Under the pieces are notes generated by a model that made no database searches, was not told the DNA's origin, and saw nothing but the letters and a program-made list of their open reading frames with translations. This document shows, piece by piece, positions 36,800 to 51,700 of a stretch of 64,000 nucleotides of DNA; the stretch's first letter is position 1, and every line of letters begins with the position of its first letter. Location of the stretch: positions 2,654,123-2,718,122 of the forward strand of contig JANVCC010000030.1 in assembly GCA_025345505.1 (NCBI GenBank). The letters are read 5' to 3'. A program made the translations under genes and the position numbers. Origin of the DNA: Todiramphus chloris collaris. Lineage: Eukaryota; Chordata; Aves; Coraciiformes; Alcedinidae.

Positions 36800-37628
36800 A
36801 TAAGTAAAGAAAAAAATCACCTTGGAAAGGGTAAAGAGGAGTGAAAGGCATTCCTTTATTTTCATGTCAGTGAAAATAAGAAAAGGAACAGACCTTACAG
36901 AAAAGCAGTGGCTGTCCCACCCATTGGGCTTATACATGAAGAAAATGATGCTGCAAATGGACCAAGACTCTGCTGGCCAAAGTTGACTCAACAAAATAAA
37001 GCCCAGGCATTTAAGAACAAACCCTGCAGGTGAAGTAAAAAGCTCCAGAGCTGCGGGATGGGCAGGTAACAGATGTGAAAAGTGAAATTTGTATGCTCAT
37101 ATGTGGCCATTATCATCAGCATTTACCATTCCAGCGCCACCTCACTTGCTTGTATCGTAAGTTCATGCGGCTTTTAACATTTTACTTGCATTAATAATTC
37201 AAGTTGTTTTACAGATACTCCTATTGCAGGGTGAGACACCGCTCTAATGAATTGAATGCAACACTACACAGCTGGGCCACCACCTGAGCTTTTCAATCCC
37301 GAATCAATTCTCTTCCTCTACAGGTAATGACTACAATCCAGATCCTAATGAAGACTTATGCCCATGCTTAACTTTAAGCCTTCAAGTAAGTTCTCTCAAG
37401 TCAATAGGCTAAACCTCCTCATAATAGAAAAGATAAATCCACTACCATTAACAGAACTGCTCCTGTTTGCATCTGGGCCAGGTCAACTTGGGAGTAAAAG
37501 TTACGCAGGAACAAGCATCCCAAATCCCAAACTTCTCTCACTCTCTGGATAAATCTAATCAACAAATGGAATTTTCATCTCTTGAACATACTACCAAAGC
37601 TCTGTGGTGAAATAATTTTTTTTTTTAC

Positions 37629-37643
37629 TATATATATATATAA
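37629..37643. repeat. (TA)7 microsatellite
   Basis: Short uninterrupted TA dinucleotide run following a T tract. Confidence 0.85.
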
Positions 37644-40600
37644 ATGCATTGCTTTTCAGTCTGTGTACATAGAAATAAAATTCTACGCTCATTTTCTTCA
37701 GCTCTCATAATCAAATTGCTTCCTAATTTTAAGGAAGATACGAACTCGTTTTAGACCACAAGCTTAAAAAGGTGATGATATTTAGCTCATGCAGTAGAAT
37801 GGAAAATTTGTAATTTTAAGATCTACATTTTCTGTTCCGGAGGGAAGATTTACAATTGCCATCAATACATCAACATTAATCTTCACTTTCTTTCAAAGAT
37901 CGCTATAGTGCTGCTGTAATAACAGTGCAAGTCAGGATGCAGTAAATGCATCCTTCCTACAAGGATATACAAAGAGACACAGATGAGAAAACTACCAATT
38001 CAGGTAAAATTGGTAAGGTTTCTTCTCTTACTTTTTGGTGCTTTTGTGAGGTTTTTGTGTTATTTTCTTTTAGACAGGTAGGGTGGGTCATCTACAGCAA
38101 TGGTATATTATCAGAAAGCATTCTCTGCTACCTCAACTCAAATACCAAAATAAAACTATATTTAAAAAAAAAAAATCTAACTTATTTTACCTTCTTTTAC
38201 CCATTGTCCCCTTCTGTTCTCAGCCCACAACAACAACTGTGCTAACAACCTTCTCAGCCTTGCCCCCAGATAATCTCTCTCTAGAAACAAACTAGCCCAG
38301 AACAGTCTTGGCACGTCAGACAGCTTTGGGATTCTTGCACAGGTAATTACCTCTGCTAGGGCTGAACACTGTCAGCTTGCCTTCTGCTGGAAAAGCCTTC
38401 TCCCCAACCAACTCTATTAACTGCAGGGGTTGGTGTTACAGCGGCTATATAGTTTTGTTTATGGCACAGCTGAGCATGCAGTCCACCTCACTTGAGGCCC
38501 AGTTTCATAGCCCAAATAGCAGAGCAAAATGGTCTTCATGTAACCATGTAATTGAACATTGCAGAGAAAATCAAGTTAATTGTGCATAATATTTTCGTAT
38601 AGAGCTTGGAAGGAACTAAGTTCTCCTACCCCTCTCCCCAATGTACTCCATGTCCTCTGGTTTTAAACCACATGCTTTGAGCTCTATATATTTCACTGTA
38701 CCACTGCAATCTGTGCAGTATTTTGCCATCTAGAAATCCACACTCTCACATGCTATAGAGATCATAAATAATGTGCAAGTCTTATTTTCTCACTATCAGT
38801 AAAACTTAACCCTCCTGCCACCTCATAGAGCTGAATCTCCTCAGAAAAGCGGTAAAGAGGAGGAGAATGTTTTGTGTTGCATAGCTGACTGCAATCCAAC
38901 CCTCTCCTCCCAAACACTCAGCAGATGGAGGGGCAGGGAGTTTATAGGCAAAATACCTTGTTGATCAACTTTTCAATTCCCTCATTAACTCCACATCACC
39001 ACATTTCTTGCCATGTTTTGAGTAGCACAAAGAAAATCTGACTCTACAGTAAGCAACCAAGTTAGACATTACATACAGAGTCATTAACAGCAGGCTAAAT
39101 TAGACAGAACTGCATCCTCCATCATTAATTGTAAAGGTTGGTCTTCAGAGTTGGCCAGAACTTCCCAATAATCTAATGGTGACGCCCAAGTCACCAAGAT
39201 TCTTTGTTCTTGCTGCCCTACACAGGTTTGTTTCTTGTGATCTCATGGGCAGAGGTAGTACTTCTGATACTCCACATCCAGATATTTAAATGTTCTAAAA
39301 CATTCACACAACACAGGTTCTTCCGGGAAGGTAAAGACAGATTCTTTTCTATTAGTTAGATATGGATATATAAATATGTGTATACACACACATACAAAGA
39401 TAGGTTCTCCTATATGCCTTTTTAACATGCAGAGATTCTTCCTACAGATTGAAGGTTTGAGCATTACTAAAGTAGAAATACACGGAAAAAAAAAAGTTCT
39501 GATACTAATAACTTGATGTTCAGAACTACAGTCTTTCCATTAACTTGGATCTTAAGAAGAATAAAGATACTTCAAGTCAAATGTTTCTCCACTATTCAGA
39601 GCTTTCAAAGCATCCTTAAAAGACCATTTAATTGGGACTGTGGTGGTGACCAGCTTTTAGAAACATAATTATGTCTGCTCTCATTACCACACCTTTTGAC
39701 AGAATCAAAGTGTATAGCTCCGAGAAACAGTGATGGGAGAACTGAGAGGAGGCAGCATTTATGTAAAAGGCTGTCAGAAGAGAAGTGCCTGGCCTCACTT
39801 ACTTCCTTGTATTTGCATACTGTATTTTTAGAAGAGCATAATTTCAGGGAGGAAAACTCAAAACATCTCAGCAATAGAGCAGTCACAAAACAAGAACAGT
39901 GCAGCCAGTGAGATCAAATACTTGTCATAAGAAAAATCATTTTCCTTTTGACATGTTTTCAGTATTAGCATGGTACTTGTTTTGAAACTACGGTTGACTT
40001 ACTCTGCATGTTATATTAAGGATTCCCAAATGGGTAGATAAAATCCTTATACTGAACGGGGCATGAAAGGAAATCAGCACATCAATTCTAATCTAGCAGG
40101 ACTTGCAGACAGGCAGTGATACTTGGGACCACATATTTACACAGCTACTGTCAACTCCTATATGGACAAAAGTCTCGAAGCCCTTCTAGTAGAAACTTTG
40201 CCCCCATGCTTCCTATTTAATAATTGAATGCCTTAACACAGGAGCTGGTGAACAGGAAATGATCATCAAAATAAAACAGATTTACAAATGTCAAATCTAG
40301 GACTACAATACATTATTTACAAAAAAGTGTATCAAGTTTAAGAGCAAAATGTCAGAGTAGCCCCTGCTTCCATTTTCAGAAGAGCCATTTAGGTGAGAGT
40401 TGACGGGTTTGGGACAATATGACATTTCTAATTCTTTATCTGCTGACAATAGCCATGCTCTCTGGAGGAAAGTGACAAAATGCACAGCAGATAAAAGCAT
40501 AACATTTCTCAGCATTGGACAAAAGGTACTCTGACTTCTATTTTTATTTATTTTCCTACTCAGAAGTCTACTTGTCCAGGATGACAGTATGGGCACAGCT

Positions 40601-42039
40601 ACCAGGGTTTTTATACTGAGATGTTTCTCTTTTTTAAAGCTGACCGTAATGGGTAGAAAGTACATTATTTTCCCTAACTAATACAGAGGACTGACATAAA
40701 GATTATGAACTATTCAATTATGATGATGGTCCAGGGTTTCATGCATGGGCCATTTTGATAAAGAAATCAGTAGCTACATTACATATACCATTTTGTAACA
40801 ACTACACACACAACACCTAGTTACTTTATAACCACTTTAACTGTAGTGATAATTATTAAGATTTAAGAGTAGTCCCTGATACAACTAAAATGTTTTCTGT
40901 TTAGAAAGTAAACAGATCTATGAGGAATACTTCTGAGGATATTTATGCAAACAGTCCTTTTGACCCTTTCTCAAGTCAACCAAAGTTAGTGAAAAAAATA
41001 TCACAGTAATCCAAACTCCATCCTGCTGAGCCACATGCTACCGGCACCGGAACAACACTTTAGAATATCCAACTAACAAACAAACCGGGGAAACTGAAAG
41101 TTATTCCTGTAGCAGACAACTAATAGTCAGTTCCTATGGGGCAGCAAAGATTGCTTTTGCCTGTGGAGCCAACAGTACAGATAGTTTCAGCCCTTGTTTT
41201 CACTTTAGCATCAGTAATGAGCAGTTTCCATAGTAGAAGGCAAAATTTTAAATTTCTCATTTTCCTTTAGGATTTCAGTTTGTTAGCACTGTGGATTCAA
41301 TAAAGTTTTGGTAATGTTAGATTCATTCCAGCTCTTCAGCTATGGGATTATTAACTAAACTGTAAAAGCAGGTTATTTAATGTAGACAAAGGGGAACAAT
41401 CCAATTAACTTCAATAGATTCTGAGAGCTTTTAACTCATGCCTTCAGACATATAGATGTGCTAAGTGTATATTAACTTTGTGATTTAGATGTAGGAGAAA
41501 GTTTTAGAAATCTGTGTGGACACAGATGACTTCTACACTCTTTGTTTATGTGAGAATTAAAAATAACTCTCTTTCTCCTGGGATTTTTCTGTGTACATTT
41601 GGGTTGTATCTGATGGAGAAAGACTAGATGCAGATATAATAGTTTGAAAACAAAAGCAAAGTAACCTATTACTGATAGCAACTCCCCCAAAATGTATAAG
41701 AAACTGTGTTTCTTTATATTTTACTGACAAATCTGGTTTCCTGGAATCCATACCAGTCTGCATCATTGATCTCTGATGTTCAGTAAGTCTTTTTATGTTA
41801 AGTTTTTTATAGAATAGTTCTGTTAAATACTGTTATACAATGCTATACTTTTTTTAAAGTAATGATTATCTTCATAATCAGACTTCTAGATAGAGAAAAC
41901 ATGAATGAACTGCTTCATTTAACAAGAAATTTCATAGTTTTGCATCATCAGAAACTGTAAAAAGCAGAGCAGATTTATGTTTCAATATAAAATGGTAGGA
42001 AAAATCTTTCCAATTAATATTATTTGTAAATTAAAAAAC

Positions 42040-42066
42040 AATAATAATAAATATATATATATGTAT
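42040..42066. repeat. (AAT)n/(AT)n simple repeat
   Basis: AATAATAATAA passes directly into ATATATATATATGTAT. Compound AT-rich microsatellite. Confidence 0.85.
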
Positions 42067-42866
42067 AAGGTTATGATTCACTGTGGTTTTGGACAAGGCT
42101 CCAAATGGTTGCATGCTGAGCTAGGCTGTGTCCTCAGTTTGGAACTACCATCACACAAGCTGCAAGACTCTCTCATTCTGCTCCCCTGCAGAACTTTCAG
42201 CTTAACCTCTAACTTCATCCCAACCTATTACATGCCATTAGCATGTGAATCACTTCAGAGTTTTGCAGATTTGCTGTGAATTTTAGCAGGCTGCAGCCCT
42301 TCATTGCAAGAGTCTGCTTCCCAGTACCTGCTGTGTGATTGACATCGGGGCAAAACACACCTGAGCTGGCTTTCCTGTAGCCTGAATAACATACACAGAA
42401 GCTTAAGTTTCATCAACGGTTGTAATTCCACTGAGGAGCTAGGACTAGCACTGCAATAAGTACATTACAACTACTCAAAGAGCCTAACATACATTGCATC
42501 CAAAACCATCCTTTGCATTGTCATATCCTTTGTTTTTTAAGGTGCCATTCTCTGGACCAGCATCTTTTGCTGGTACCAGTGATTAGCACAGTAATTATGC
42601 CATAATGTGAGCAAGTCAGAATGCACTGGCATTTTATTAGTGATTTAAGTTCTATGGTGGGATGTCCAGATTCAAGGGAAAGAATGATAACTTCAGGAGA
42701 TACACATTTTGAAGACTACATGTAGCTCCCCACATATGAATTAGGTGTCCAAATAAGCAAGGACCACACCGATAATGGGCTTGTCAATAAACAAGCACTG
42801 TGTAGATTATAGAGACAGTGTAGCCAACAGAATGATAGCATAACATAATATAGACCCTTACACCTG

Positions 42867-43141
42867 TAGGAACCATAAACCTTGGTTGACTCCTACACCA
42901 TCTCTCCTCAAACTACAGTGGGTGTTTAGATAGCTGGTTCAGACAGCTAGAGGGTGACTCTGTCTCCATCTTGATCTGAATCCCTCTCCCAGTTTCCAAA
43001 AACTAGAACTGGACAGAAATGGGTGGAGAGTACACAACCCTTGGGGGGCGGAAGAAGTATTTAATTTCTTGACACAATCAATTTTTATAAAACTTGTCAG
43101 TTCATTGTTAATTCTTGTGTGGAGTTCATTTCACGCGCACA
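42867..43141 (+). mobile_element. Possible unclassified solo LTR
   Basis: This block starts TGTAGGAACCATAAACC and could end at GCGCACA. It differs in base composition from its AT-rich surroundings and has LTR-like texture: a GC-richer first part, a ggtggagagtac then ttggggggcggaag block, then AAGTATTTAA and TTTTATAAAA. No target-site duplication, primer-binding site or retroviral gene is seen, and I do not recognise the family. It may equally be unique intron. Confidence 0.25.
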
Positions 43142-45137
43142 GAAAAAAATGAATTTATAAACTCTCATTAAAGTGAACACACTGCGTAGCATTACACCCA
43201 TATAATAGCCCGATACTCTATTACCTTGAACAATTAGTGCATGTCATTGAAAGCACAGATGGGTGATTCAAATAAGTATGTGTCATATGCAAAATTCACT
43301 GAACCTTTAAAGTCTTCCAACTAGTTGCATCTGTCATATCTATTATGTCAAATAACAAACTGCAGAGCATATTCTGGGTTTCGAGCTTGAATTAATGGTC
43401 CCCAAGATGGTCCCCTACCATCATCCTTCAGAGCAAAACTTACATTACTGGGACCTATGAAGGGAGAACAAAACATCTAGAAACCAGTACCATTTCAGTA
43501 GCAACAGGTTCCACTTACATCTGTCCACTTGCTCAGGCCAAAACAACCTGTAATTTTATACCCACCTACAAAAATTTCTTACTTGAAAAACTCTTCCAGT
43601 CTCCTCCTGCAAAAAATTTGCCCAAAAGTTTCATTTTAACTTCAAATTTTAATTTTCTTAAAAGGAAAATGATATATTTAATGGACCACAGCTGTCTGGA
43701 AAGTACATATTTGATAGGCATACAGTTACTAATTTGGAAAATGAATATGATTTACTTGATGAGTCACAATGAATGCCTGTAAATATATACCCAAGTTCTT
43801 TACTAGAGACTATTCTTGCAAGCAGTATTACATAGAAATCATACTTAACCACATGCATATCTCCCTTGAAGAAGAATGGAGAGCAATGATGACCCTTCCT
43901 ATCTTCCTTTCATGCTTCTGGTTGATGAAGTCCATAAATAAAATACCGTCAAAGTGTGCAAATACAGAATGAAAAAGATTTTCCCAGTTTAACCCATTTT
44001 GTAGAATAGAGTGCCGATGGCATGGGAATGGAGATGAAATAGCAGCTCCATTAAAGCCAGGCACCTAAAGGCACTAGCCTGGCTATGAGCGATGGGAATG
44101 GCTCTGACATCTTGCGGCACACTCCTGGCTGCTCTCTCTCCTTCAGGCCTGGAAACATGTGTTTCCCTGTTATGTGTTAGGAAAAAACATAGACACTGAG
44201 TCCTGGAGAGGAGACATGGTGGGCAGAATAAGCAGGAAGAAAGTGCATGGACAGGACTGCATCTGTGCTTAGATAGTAAAAAACATAGATTATTTAACAC
44301 ATCAGTACTTAGTAGAACTATTCTGCTTATCAGGTTTCCCTTTCAAATCTGTTTTGAGGAAAAATGCACAGAATAATTCTGGCAGTATCAAGAACCCTTG
44401 GATTTACCTGTATTTCAATGCAAGGAAGGGAAAGAAGGGCATTTTATATCAAGTCACCCTCCAACAAAGATCTTTGAACAATTAGCAGACTGCATTACCA
44501 GAAACACAATGTTTCAAACTCCAACCTGAAAGCATATCGATTGATAGCATTAAGATAATCAGGTGACTAATAATGTTAGTGAATAGAAAAAGAAGTTGAG
44601 ATTTTCATCAGAGGAAAATCCCAGGTCCTAGAAATGCACTTGGCAGAACAATGAATCCTAAGCCATAATGATCTCACACTTTCTTCTTATTTGCTAAAAG
44701 AAAATGCTCAAGTGTTGAAAATTAAAAGAAAATATGTTTATTACCATCATAAGCCATCAAGCTGTTTTAATTCGGTTGATGATTTTTCTTTAAAGAAAAC
44801 AAACTTTTCAAAGCAGTACAACTCGGGCTCAAAGCAGGCATTTCTTTGGGCAGTTTCTCACAGAAAGTAAAATAATGAAATGAAAATCACCTCAAGCACC
44901 TAGGGATAGTGCATGTTGCATGGATAGGAAATCAAGACTATGGTAATAATACGGCAAAACATTTTAGATTTAAGTACCTGAGCAACTTTAAATACATGAG
45001 TAACTCCTGTGAGTGTCATTGGATTCATCCTGCTTACATGAACAGAATCTTCAGAAGACATTTCAGGGAAAATAATTCAGAGAAGTCTGAATTAGGAAAG
45101 AGAAGAAAAGGGAAAGGAGATTTTCTGACAGCTAATG

Positions 45138-45312
45138 GTTGTTTGGTTTTTTTCTTTTGTGTTGTTTGTTTGGTTTTGTGTGTGTATATGGAGAGCTTTT
45201 TAATTCTTTTATTTGTTTTTTTGTTTTGTTCATTTGTTTGTCTGTTTTGGGATGTGGTGGCTTGTTGTATCATTTAGGAGGTTTTTGGTGTGTATGGGTT
45301 TTTTTTTCTGCC
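45138..45312. repeat. GT-rich low-complexity stretch
   Basis: About 175 bp composed mainly of T and G on the plus strand (TTTG, TGTT and GTGTGTGT variants), hence A/C-rich in the NLGN1 transcript. It yields several overlapping F/V/C-rich frames that are artefacts of composition. Confidence 0.75.
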
Positions 45313-48300
45313 AGGCAGACAGATGCCAGCTGATTGATTTTAATTTTAACAGTGCTGGTGCTTTTCACTGAGGTTAGTAATTATACATTACGGTGCCTAA
45401 TGCTCTGCATAGAACTTTCTAAAAATAAATGCAAAGTTGTAGAATTTTACCTTAACCATGCCTTTTTTTTTTTTGCTTAAATATTTTACAGGACCAGGGA
45501 TTAAGTAAGTGGACAGCAGCAGGACACCATGCAACCAAGAAAAAAAACCTTCCAAATTAGGTAATTTAACTTTAAGACATACTAATAAATATAAATTCGT
45601 ATTTTAAATTTAAAAATCCCAAACATTTCTCCTTCCTTCAGTGGCATGATAGTATAGTAAGCTCTTCCAGTATGGAAGAATCAGAGAATAGAATCACCAT
45701 CACATTTAACACATCAAAAATTCCTACATCTACTAATAGTTAAGTTAGTAAAAGGTTAATTAGCATCTGTGAGAGGGAAACTGAAGTTGCTCCAGCAACA
45801 TTTGAAATCCGTTCTGTTTATTTTTTTAAAAAAAGCATTAAAAACTGACTTGAAATCAGAAATGTACTACAGATTGATTCATTTCTTGTTAATAGTAATG
45901 ACTGACATGGTCAAGAAGAATTGCAGATTTTTTTTTAAATCTAGTGTTAAATCTGAGGAGTGAGGCAGCTACTGTGGTATGGCAACCCCTACGTTATAAC
46001 TTCATAGCTGGATTATAAGTGGGAGGGGGGGTATTTATAACTCTAGATCCTTTTTAGTAAACCACGACTCCCTGAATATGTGATATGCCCCCCAGATGAA
46101 TCTAAATGCAGTTCCGTCTAAAAATGAAAAAGCCAGAAAGCCAGAACAAGGCCCACATTACAAAAGCAAGTGGCAGCTATGCCCTACTTTAAGAGGGATT
46201 CACGTGGTTCATAAGCCTTTGGTTGCCTTCTGTAAAAGGATGAATTTCTGTTTTGCTGTGTTTTCTGAAATGCACCCTGACCCTAGGTCAACATTTTGTT
46301 ATTAAAAATAAGTAGTTCACACAGCATTTAGATGTCCGAGATCTTTTTAGTAATATTGCAGGTACTTGCACAGGTATAAAAAGCATTTTTCAGAGGCAGT
46401 TGCAGCATTTTATTTTTGGAAGAGTTAAAAGGATAAGAGTAACTTTAGATGTAGGTTTCCTTGGGCTTTGAAGGATGAAAGGGATTAATGGAGGGTCACA
46501 AGAGGAGGATGGAAAAAGAAACAGGAGTAAGAGGAGAGTCCTATCGAACGTAGCTTATCCTTTCCATAGGCAGTGGTTAGAAGTGTCTACAAGAGGCAAA
46601 GGGATTGATTACTTCTTGTTGTATGTTTCCAACAGAAAGATAAGTATGGTCAAAATGGGATTTTCCTATTGTCTTTGTTAAGAGTGAAGACTAAGGCTGT
46701 GATGTCCTTTATACAGAATTTGATTTAGTATAAAACTCTTAGCTCCTTCAGGCTAAGAGTTACTGGAGTGCCTCAGTAGGACTCTACATGCTCCTTGTTT
46801 TATTAGAGGATTTGGAATAAAGCTGAGAAATGTATACCACGCAGTTACGTGATGCTCTTTTGGAAAGAATATATATTAAAAAGAATATTGACAGTACTCC
46901 TTGAGATTCGTGCACTGAAACACCGAAGTGGATTTATGACAATTGGAATTATTATAGACAAAGTTACGGCAACTCCCTGTGGGGAACTCAGTATAGCAAA
47001 CTGATTCTTCATCAAGTAGATGTTGCTGTATTTTCACTTTTTAAAGTGTCATGAGGATGAACAACATAGCCGTAAGTGTAGGATTGAGCTTGGAATCCTT
47101 TCTGTTATTTCAACGTAAGAATGGATCATATTCCTAGGGACATCACCCACAGAAACAGTCCTATTGGACTGGATAAACCTCCCACTCACTCCTCAGACAG
47201 ATTTTGTACAGATAAGGGCAGCGAGTGACACAAGATACACGGCTCTTGTGCCACACGGGCAAAAGAAAAAAATCCACATTTGCCAGAATATAACCCATTA
47301 CTCCATAAATGTGTGATAGACTTTACAAACCCAGAACGCACAGCATTGCAACAAACAAGTTTTTCTAAAAGCCTGCAGTTAATTTCATTTATAATAGAAA
47401 GCCTTTTCTTAACAATAAGCAGCTCTGCACTTTGTGAGTCATCATTCTAAGTTTTGAAATATAAATACCTTGAAAACGATGCCATCGTTAATGTCTCGAT
47501 GCTAAGTCTACACATTAATGTCAAAGCTGGAGAAAAAAACCCTCTATGTAAACTTCAAAAAGCAGTACATGATCATGCATCTTCTAAGAAGGTAGGAAAT
47601 TTAACATATACCTGGCCAGCCTCTGGGCCTGCTAAGCATGTAACGAAGTAGTACTGGGAGTAATGTGTACATTTCTGACTATCAGATTATAGGAAGCACA
47701 GTGCAAAGATTCAAAATATACAACAGATGGCAACTGAAATGAGTCAGGCTCTGTGAATGTAAGACGTGATACAACCATGCTAAAATTAATTTCTAGACTT
47801 CAGGAAACGGAACAGATATGTAACAGAGACATGAAAATAAACAGATATGCCAGTGAACTGCTTGAGATTAAACCCAACACACTGGCATCATATGATGGTA
47901 GTGGAAAACCAGGAGGACCTACTGCAGAAGCAATGTATCTAAAGACTCAATCTAAACTTAACGTGACTTCAGCATAATTCTCCTCCAGCATGGTCAAAAC
48001 CAGAAGCTTGTGCAGCTTTTAAAGGCTGAGCAGAGGGAAAAGAAAGTCAAAGGTTCAACTACTGTGCAAATTTAACATTAATTGCAATTTATAGGGTTAT
48101 ATAAACACAGGGGCTTCTGAGATCTGAGCTAGAACCAATTGAAGGAATTTTCAGAAGCACAGAAGGGAATGAAGCATTATCTTTCCACGGCCTTTTGACC
48201 CTCACTTCTTTTTGCCTTCAACGTTTCTTGTGTTTATTACTGGTTTTACAACACTCATGTGTATCTGAGTATTTCTTATAAATGAATGAATTTACGATCA

Positions 48301-48682
48301 CAACTCACCTGTGAAGTACAAATGGTTTTGCATTTCCATTTTGGAGAATGGAAAACAAGTGACTGATGAAGTGGTTTACTTGAGGTCGCATATAAAGTGT
48401 GGCAGAAGTGGTTTAAAAATTCCTCGTCTCGTTGTGCATTCCTCCTCATGATGCCTGAGCACTGAGAAGTGAGATGCATTTTGTCCACCATCTGTGTGAT
48501 TTGCAAAAAACCAGCAACTAACCAACCCCAAACTTTAAGGTCTGATGCTTATTTCTACACGATTTTGAAAAAAATTGGGGATAGTCTAGTCATTAGTGAA
48601 CAGCTTTGTTTCTGCAAAAGTGTACAACATTCTATTCTCTACCTTACTGTATCGGTATCTTAAGGCAACTGCTATTACACAC

Positions 48683-48701
48683 TTTTTTTTTTTTTTTTTT
48701 T
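48683..48701. repeat. T19 homopolymer
   Basis: Nineteen T, followed within 60 bp by a second T-rich run. A20-like in the transcript. No associated retrocopy is recognised. Confidence 0.85.
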
Positions 48702-51700
48702 CTTATTCCTGTTTCTGCTAAGATCTTTCTTTTAAGAAACACCAAGGAACAGATTTTTTTTTTTTTCTTTTCCCCAAGTAATTTAAACTGAGCTTTGATA
48801 TTTTCTGCATTTTTTTTGTGACCTTGGGAAAAGTAACTTCATAATTAACATAGAAATACACGACAGACCTCAGCAAAAAAATGATAGTCTAAATGGTTTC
48901 TTAGGAAGCCCCATAATTTAACCTCTCTATTATAAAAATTCTCAAAGCAAAATTAGGTTTCTTACATCCACTAGAGGTGGATGCCCTTTATCTTTTTTCT
49001 ACTGCTAATTGCTTTCTTCATCTGTGTGGCTTCAGTACTGTGATTCTTTTTACAGTAGTAGAAATACTGAAGTGACTAAGTTTCTTTTTCCACTCCCTAG
49101 ATAGGAAATTGTTAAAAAGTCAGACAGGTAAACATTGAAATGTTACTTATACTTCTTCCTCTCCCTTCAGCGCTCATAATAATGCTTTCCTGCTTGGTTT
49201 TAGTCACACCTGCTCAGCACAGAGTGATCTTACTCCATATGAGTAAAACCAGTTATTGCCCAGTACACCACAGCTAACATCTGCTGCCATGCACTGGGCG
49301 AGCGTGAAAGGGCTGTACCCTTAACACCCCTGCCAAGCTCTGTTCTACAGGCTTAAGGCAAATCTAACAAGTGTACAGCCAATGCTGACCTATGTACAAG
49401 GATAAATTAAAGGCAGGTTTGGAGCTTTTTCCACATTTGTCCCTTATAAGGTACATTTAACCATGACATAGTACAGCAATATCCTACTTGGAGCTGCAGA
49501 CTCGTTGGCTTAGACAAAGCACAGAATGTCTTTGTCATCTGCTGTGCCTCCCACGTGGGACAGTATCACACATGTGTGTCTTGTACATGTGGTCTCAGGT
49601 GATTTCTAACTTTCCTTTTGAGGAGCCTGTGGAAGATCCGTTCTGCTAAAAACCATAACTTAAGCTTAATATATCAGCTACATTGACAAAAAAGCCTCTG
49701 TAGAAAACACAACCAGCTGAGCAAAGCCAGGTCTGCCCCTTTATCGAGATGTGGACATGGTACAAATCACACTGCACAGGGGATGCTTCCCTCTCACTCA
49801 GACTTGCCCTCAGACTCCTACTCTTTGGTCCTGGCAGGCTCCCTGTGATAGTACTGCCATCCTTTTGGTAAGGCCTGAAGTAAGAGAGCTTTTATTCTCC
49901 TCCCGCTAACTGACTGAAGTGTATTTTACAAGGCTTGCTGAGGAAAAGCTATTGTAATGGTTTTGTGTGGCTACGTGCCACCACAGTGAAAATAATAATT
50001 AAGCAAACCCTTGAGCTTTACTGGAAACTATGTGGGAAAAGGGATGCATCCAAAAGCAATGAATGTATCCCCTTTATTTCCCATACCCTGTCAAGGCAAG
50101 GCAAGCTTCTGCTACAGGATCTAATCATGAGCCCAACACAAATAATGCAACAAGCATGCACTTACTAAGGGTAAAACACATCTGAAGTGTGCAAAAATGT
50201 CTTTCTTCGAGATCCTTACATGCAAATCACCTTGCACTGTTTCCATTCTTCCCCCTTCCTTCTATTACCACTTCAAGCTTTCCCAATTTCTGCTGGTGTC
50301 TTTAAAATCATCTTACAATTTCTTTTTTTCCATGCTTCAAGTAAAATAAAATAAAAATGTTCTCTCCAGTATACAGAAAATGTTATTAAAAAGTAGAATT
50401 TCCTGCAGCTGCTCAGCCACCATTTCTCTGTGGTTCTCCTTGCCTGTTTTTAATCCGAATATTGTTCTGGCTGCAGCAGACAGGATGCTTTTCTATTTGT
50501 GGTCAATTACATTTTACTACTATGTCAACGGATTGTTCTTTTATCTTAATTTTCAGCTCTTAGTATCTTATCAATCCAAACCTAAAACTTAAGATTTTGG
50601 TTCTGTATTTTGTTGTTTCCCACCTCCTTCGGGAAACCTCTGTGACTAATCTGTGTGTGCCACTGACTCTTTGAAGTCCCAGTCCTCAACTGCGTTACGC
50701 TACTATTGCAAGATTACACGTGAGAAGTGTTTAGAGTGTTCCCTGAAAGGATAAGTACAGACAGATAAGAAAAGGAATCAAGATATTGGGAATTAAATCC
50801 AGGTCTTTATCACTGCAGTTCAGAACACTTTATCCTGGCAATTGATGATTAACTTTCAATTCATCATTTCAGTTGGTAAATCATCTTCAAACAAAAGATC
50901 CCTGTGGGGATCCCAATGGTGTACAGTAATTTCCTTTCCTTTTTTTTTTTTCTTCTTCCCCTTCTTCAGTCTTATCCTTTAAGCTGGTCTTGAAAGTCCT
51001 TTCCAAGGATTTTGGAAAGTTAGGTCTATGCTTTGAATCTTTTGAGTGATTTCTCTGTATCATTCAAAAGTATTTAATGACATCAGATTTGCTTCTATTT
51101 TTCCCGTAACTCCTGGTGATTTCATAGCACATTTAAAATGGATTTTTATGTCTTTGTCAGAAAGGGAGTGCTGAAGCTTTCACAGAGTCCAAAATGTTAA
51201 CAGGTCACTAAATGTGACTTCTAATTGTACATGATTATAAATTGTAAATTCCTACTCCTCTCATTTGTTCTGCTTTCACTCTATCGAGTTTACAAAAGTC
51301 AATTCCAATGTAACTACTGCTGAACCAGTAAAACTCAAATCTGGCTCTATACGTACTCAATCTTCATTTATTCAGTCCCTCCTGATCAAGGGATTCTTCT
51401 TCACTGATGTGTTAAAGGGGGATCTTGCCTGAATGTTCTCTGTAACCAATTTCCGATCTACACAGCAAAACTCTTCAGCATGGGGTAACTACAGCATTCC
51501 TGTTGACCCTTTTAATTACAAACTGACACTAAAGTGCTGCTTACTGTAAAACAGTAATTCTCATGCTTTGCACTGAGACCTGCTAAACCTTTCAGGTACA
51601 AATAATCCTCTAACAGCTATTCAACATTTCTCCAGGTCCCCAAAAGACAAATTCTCCTGTGCTTTTCTGATAAAGAACAGTAGACCAGGGTCACCATGAA

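Noticed and set aside
40303..40665. Open frame of 120 codons on the minus strand
   Set aside because: It is in the NLGN1 sense strand but lacks splice borders in a useful phase and resembles no neuroligin segment.
44909..45277. Open frame of 122 codons with a F/V/C-rich end
   Set aside because: The end is encoded by the GT-rich low-complexity tract. Not a membrane protein.
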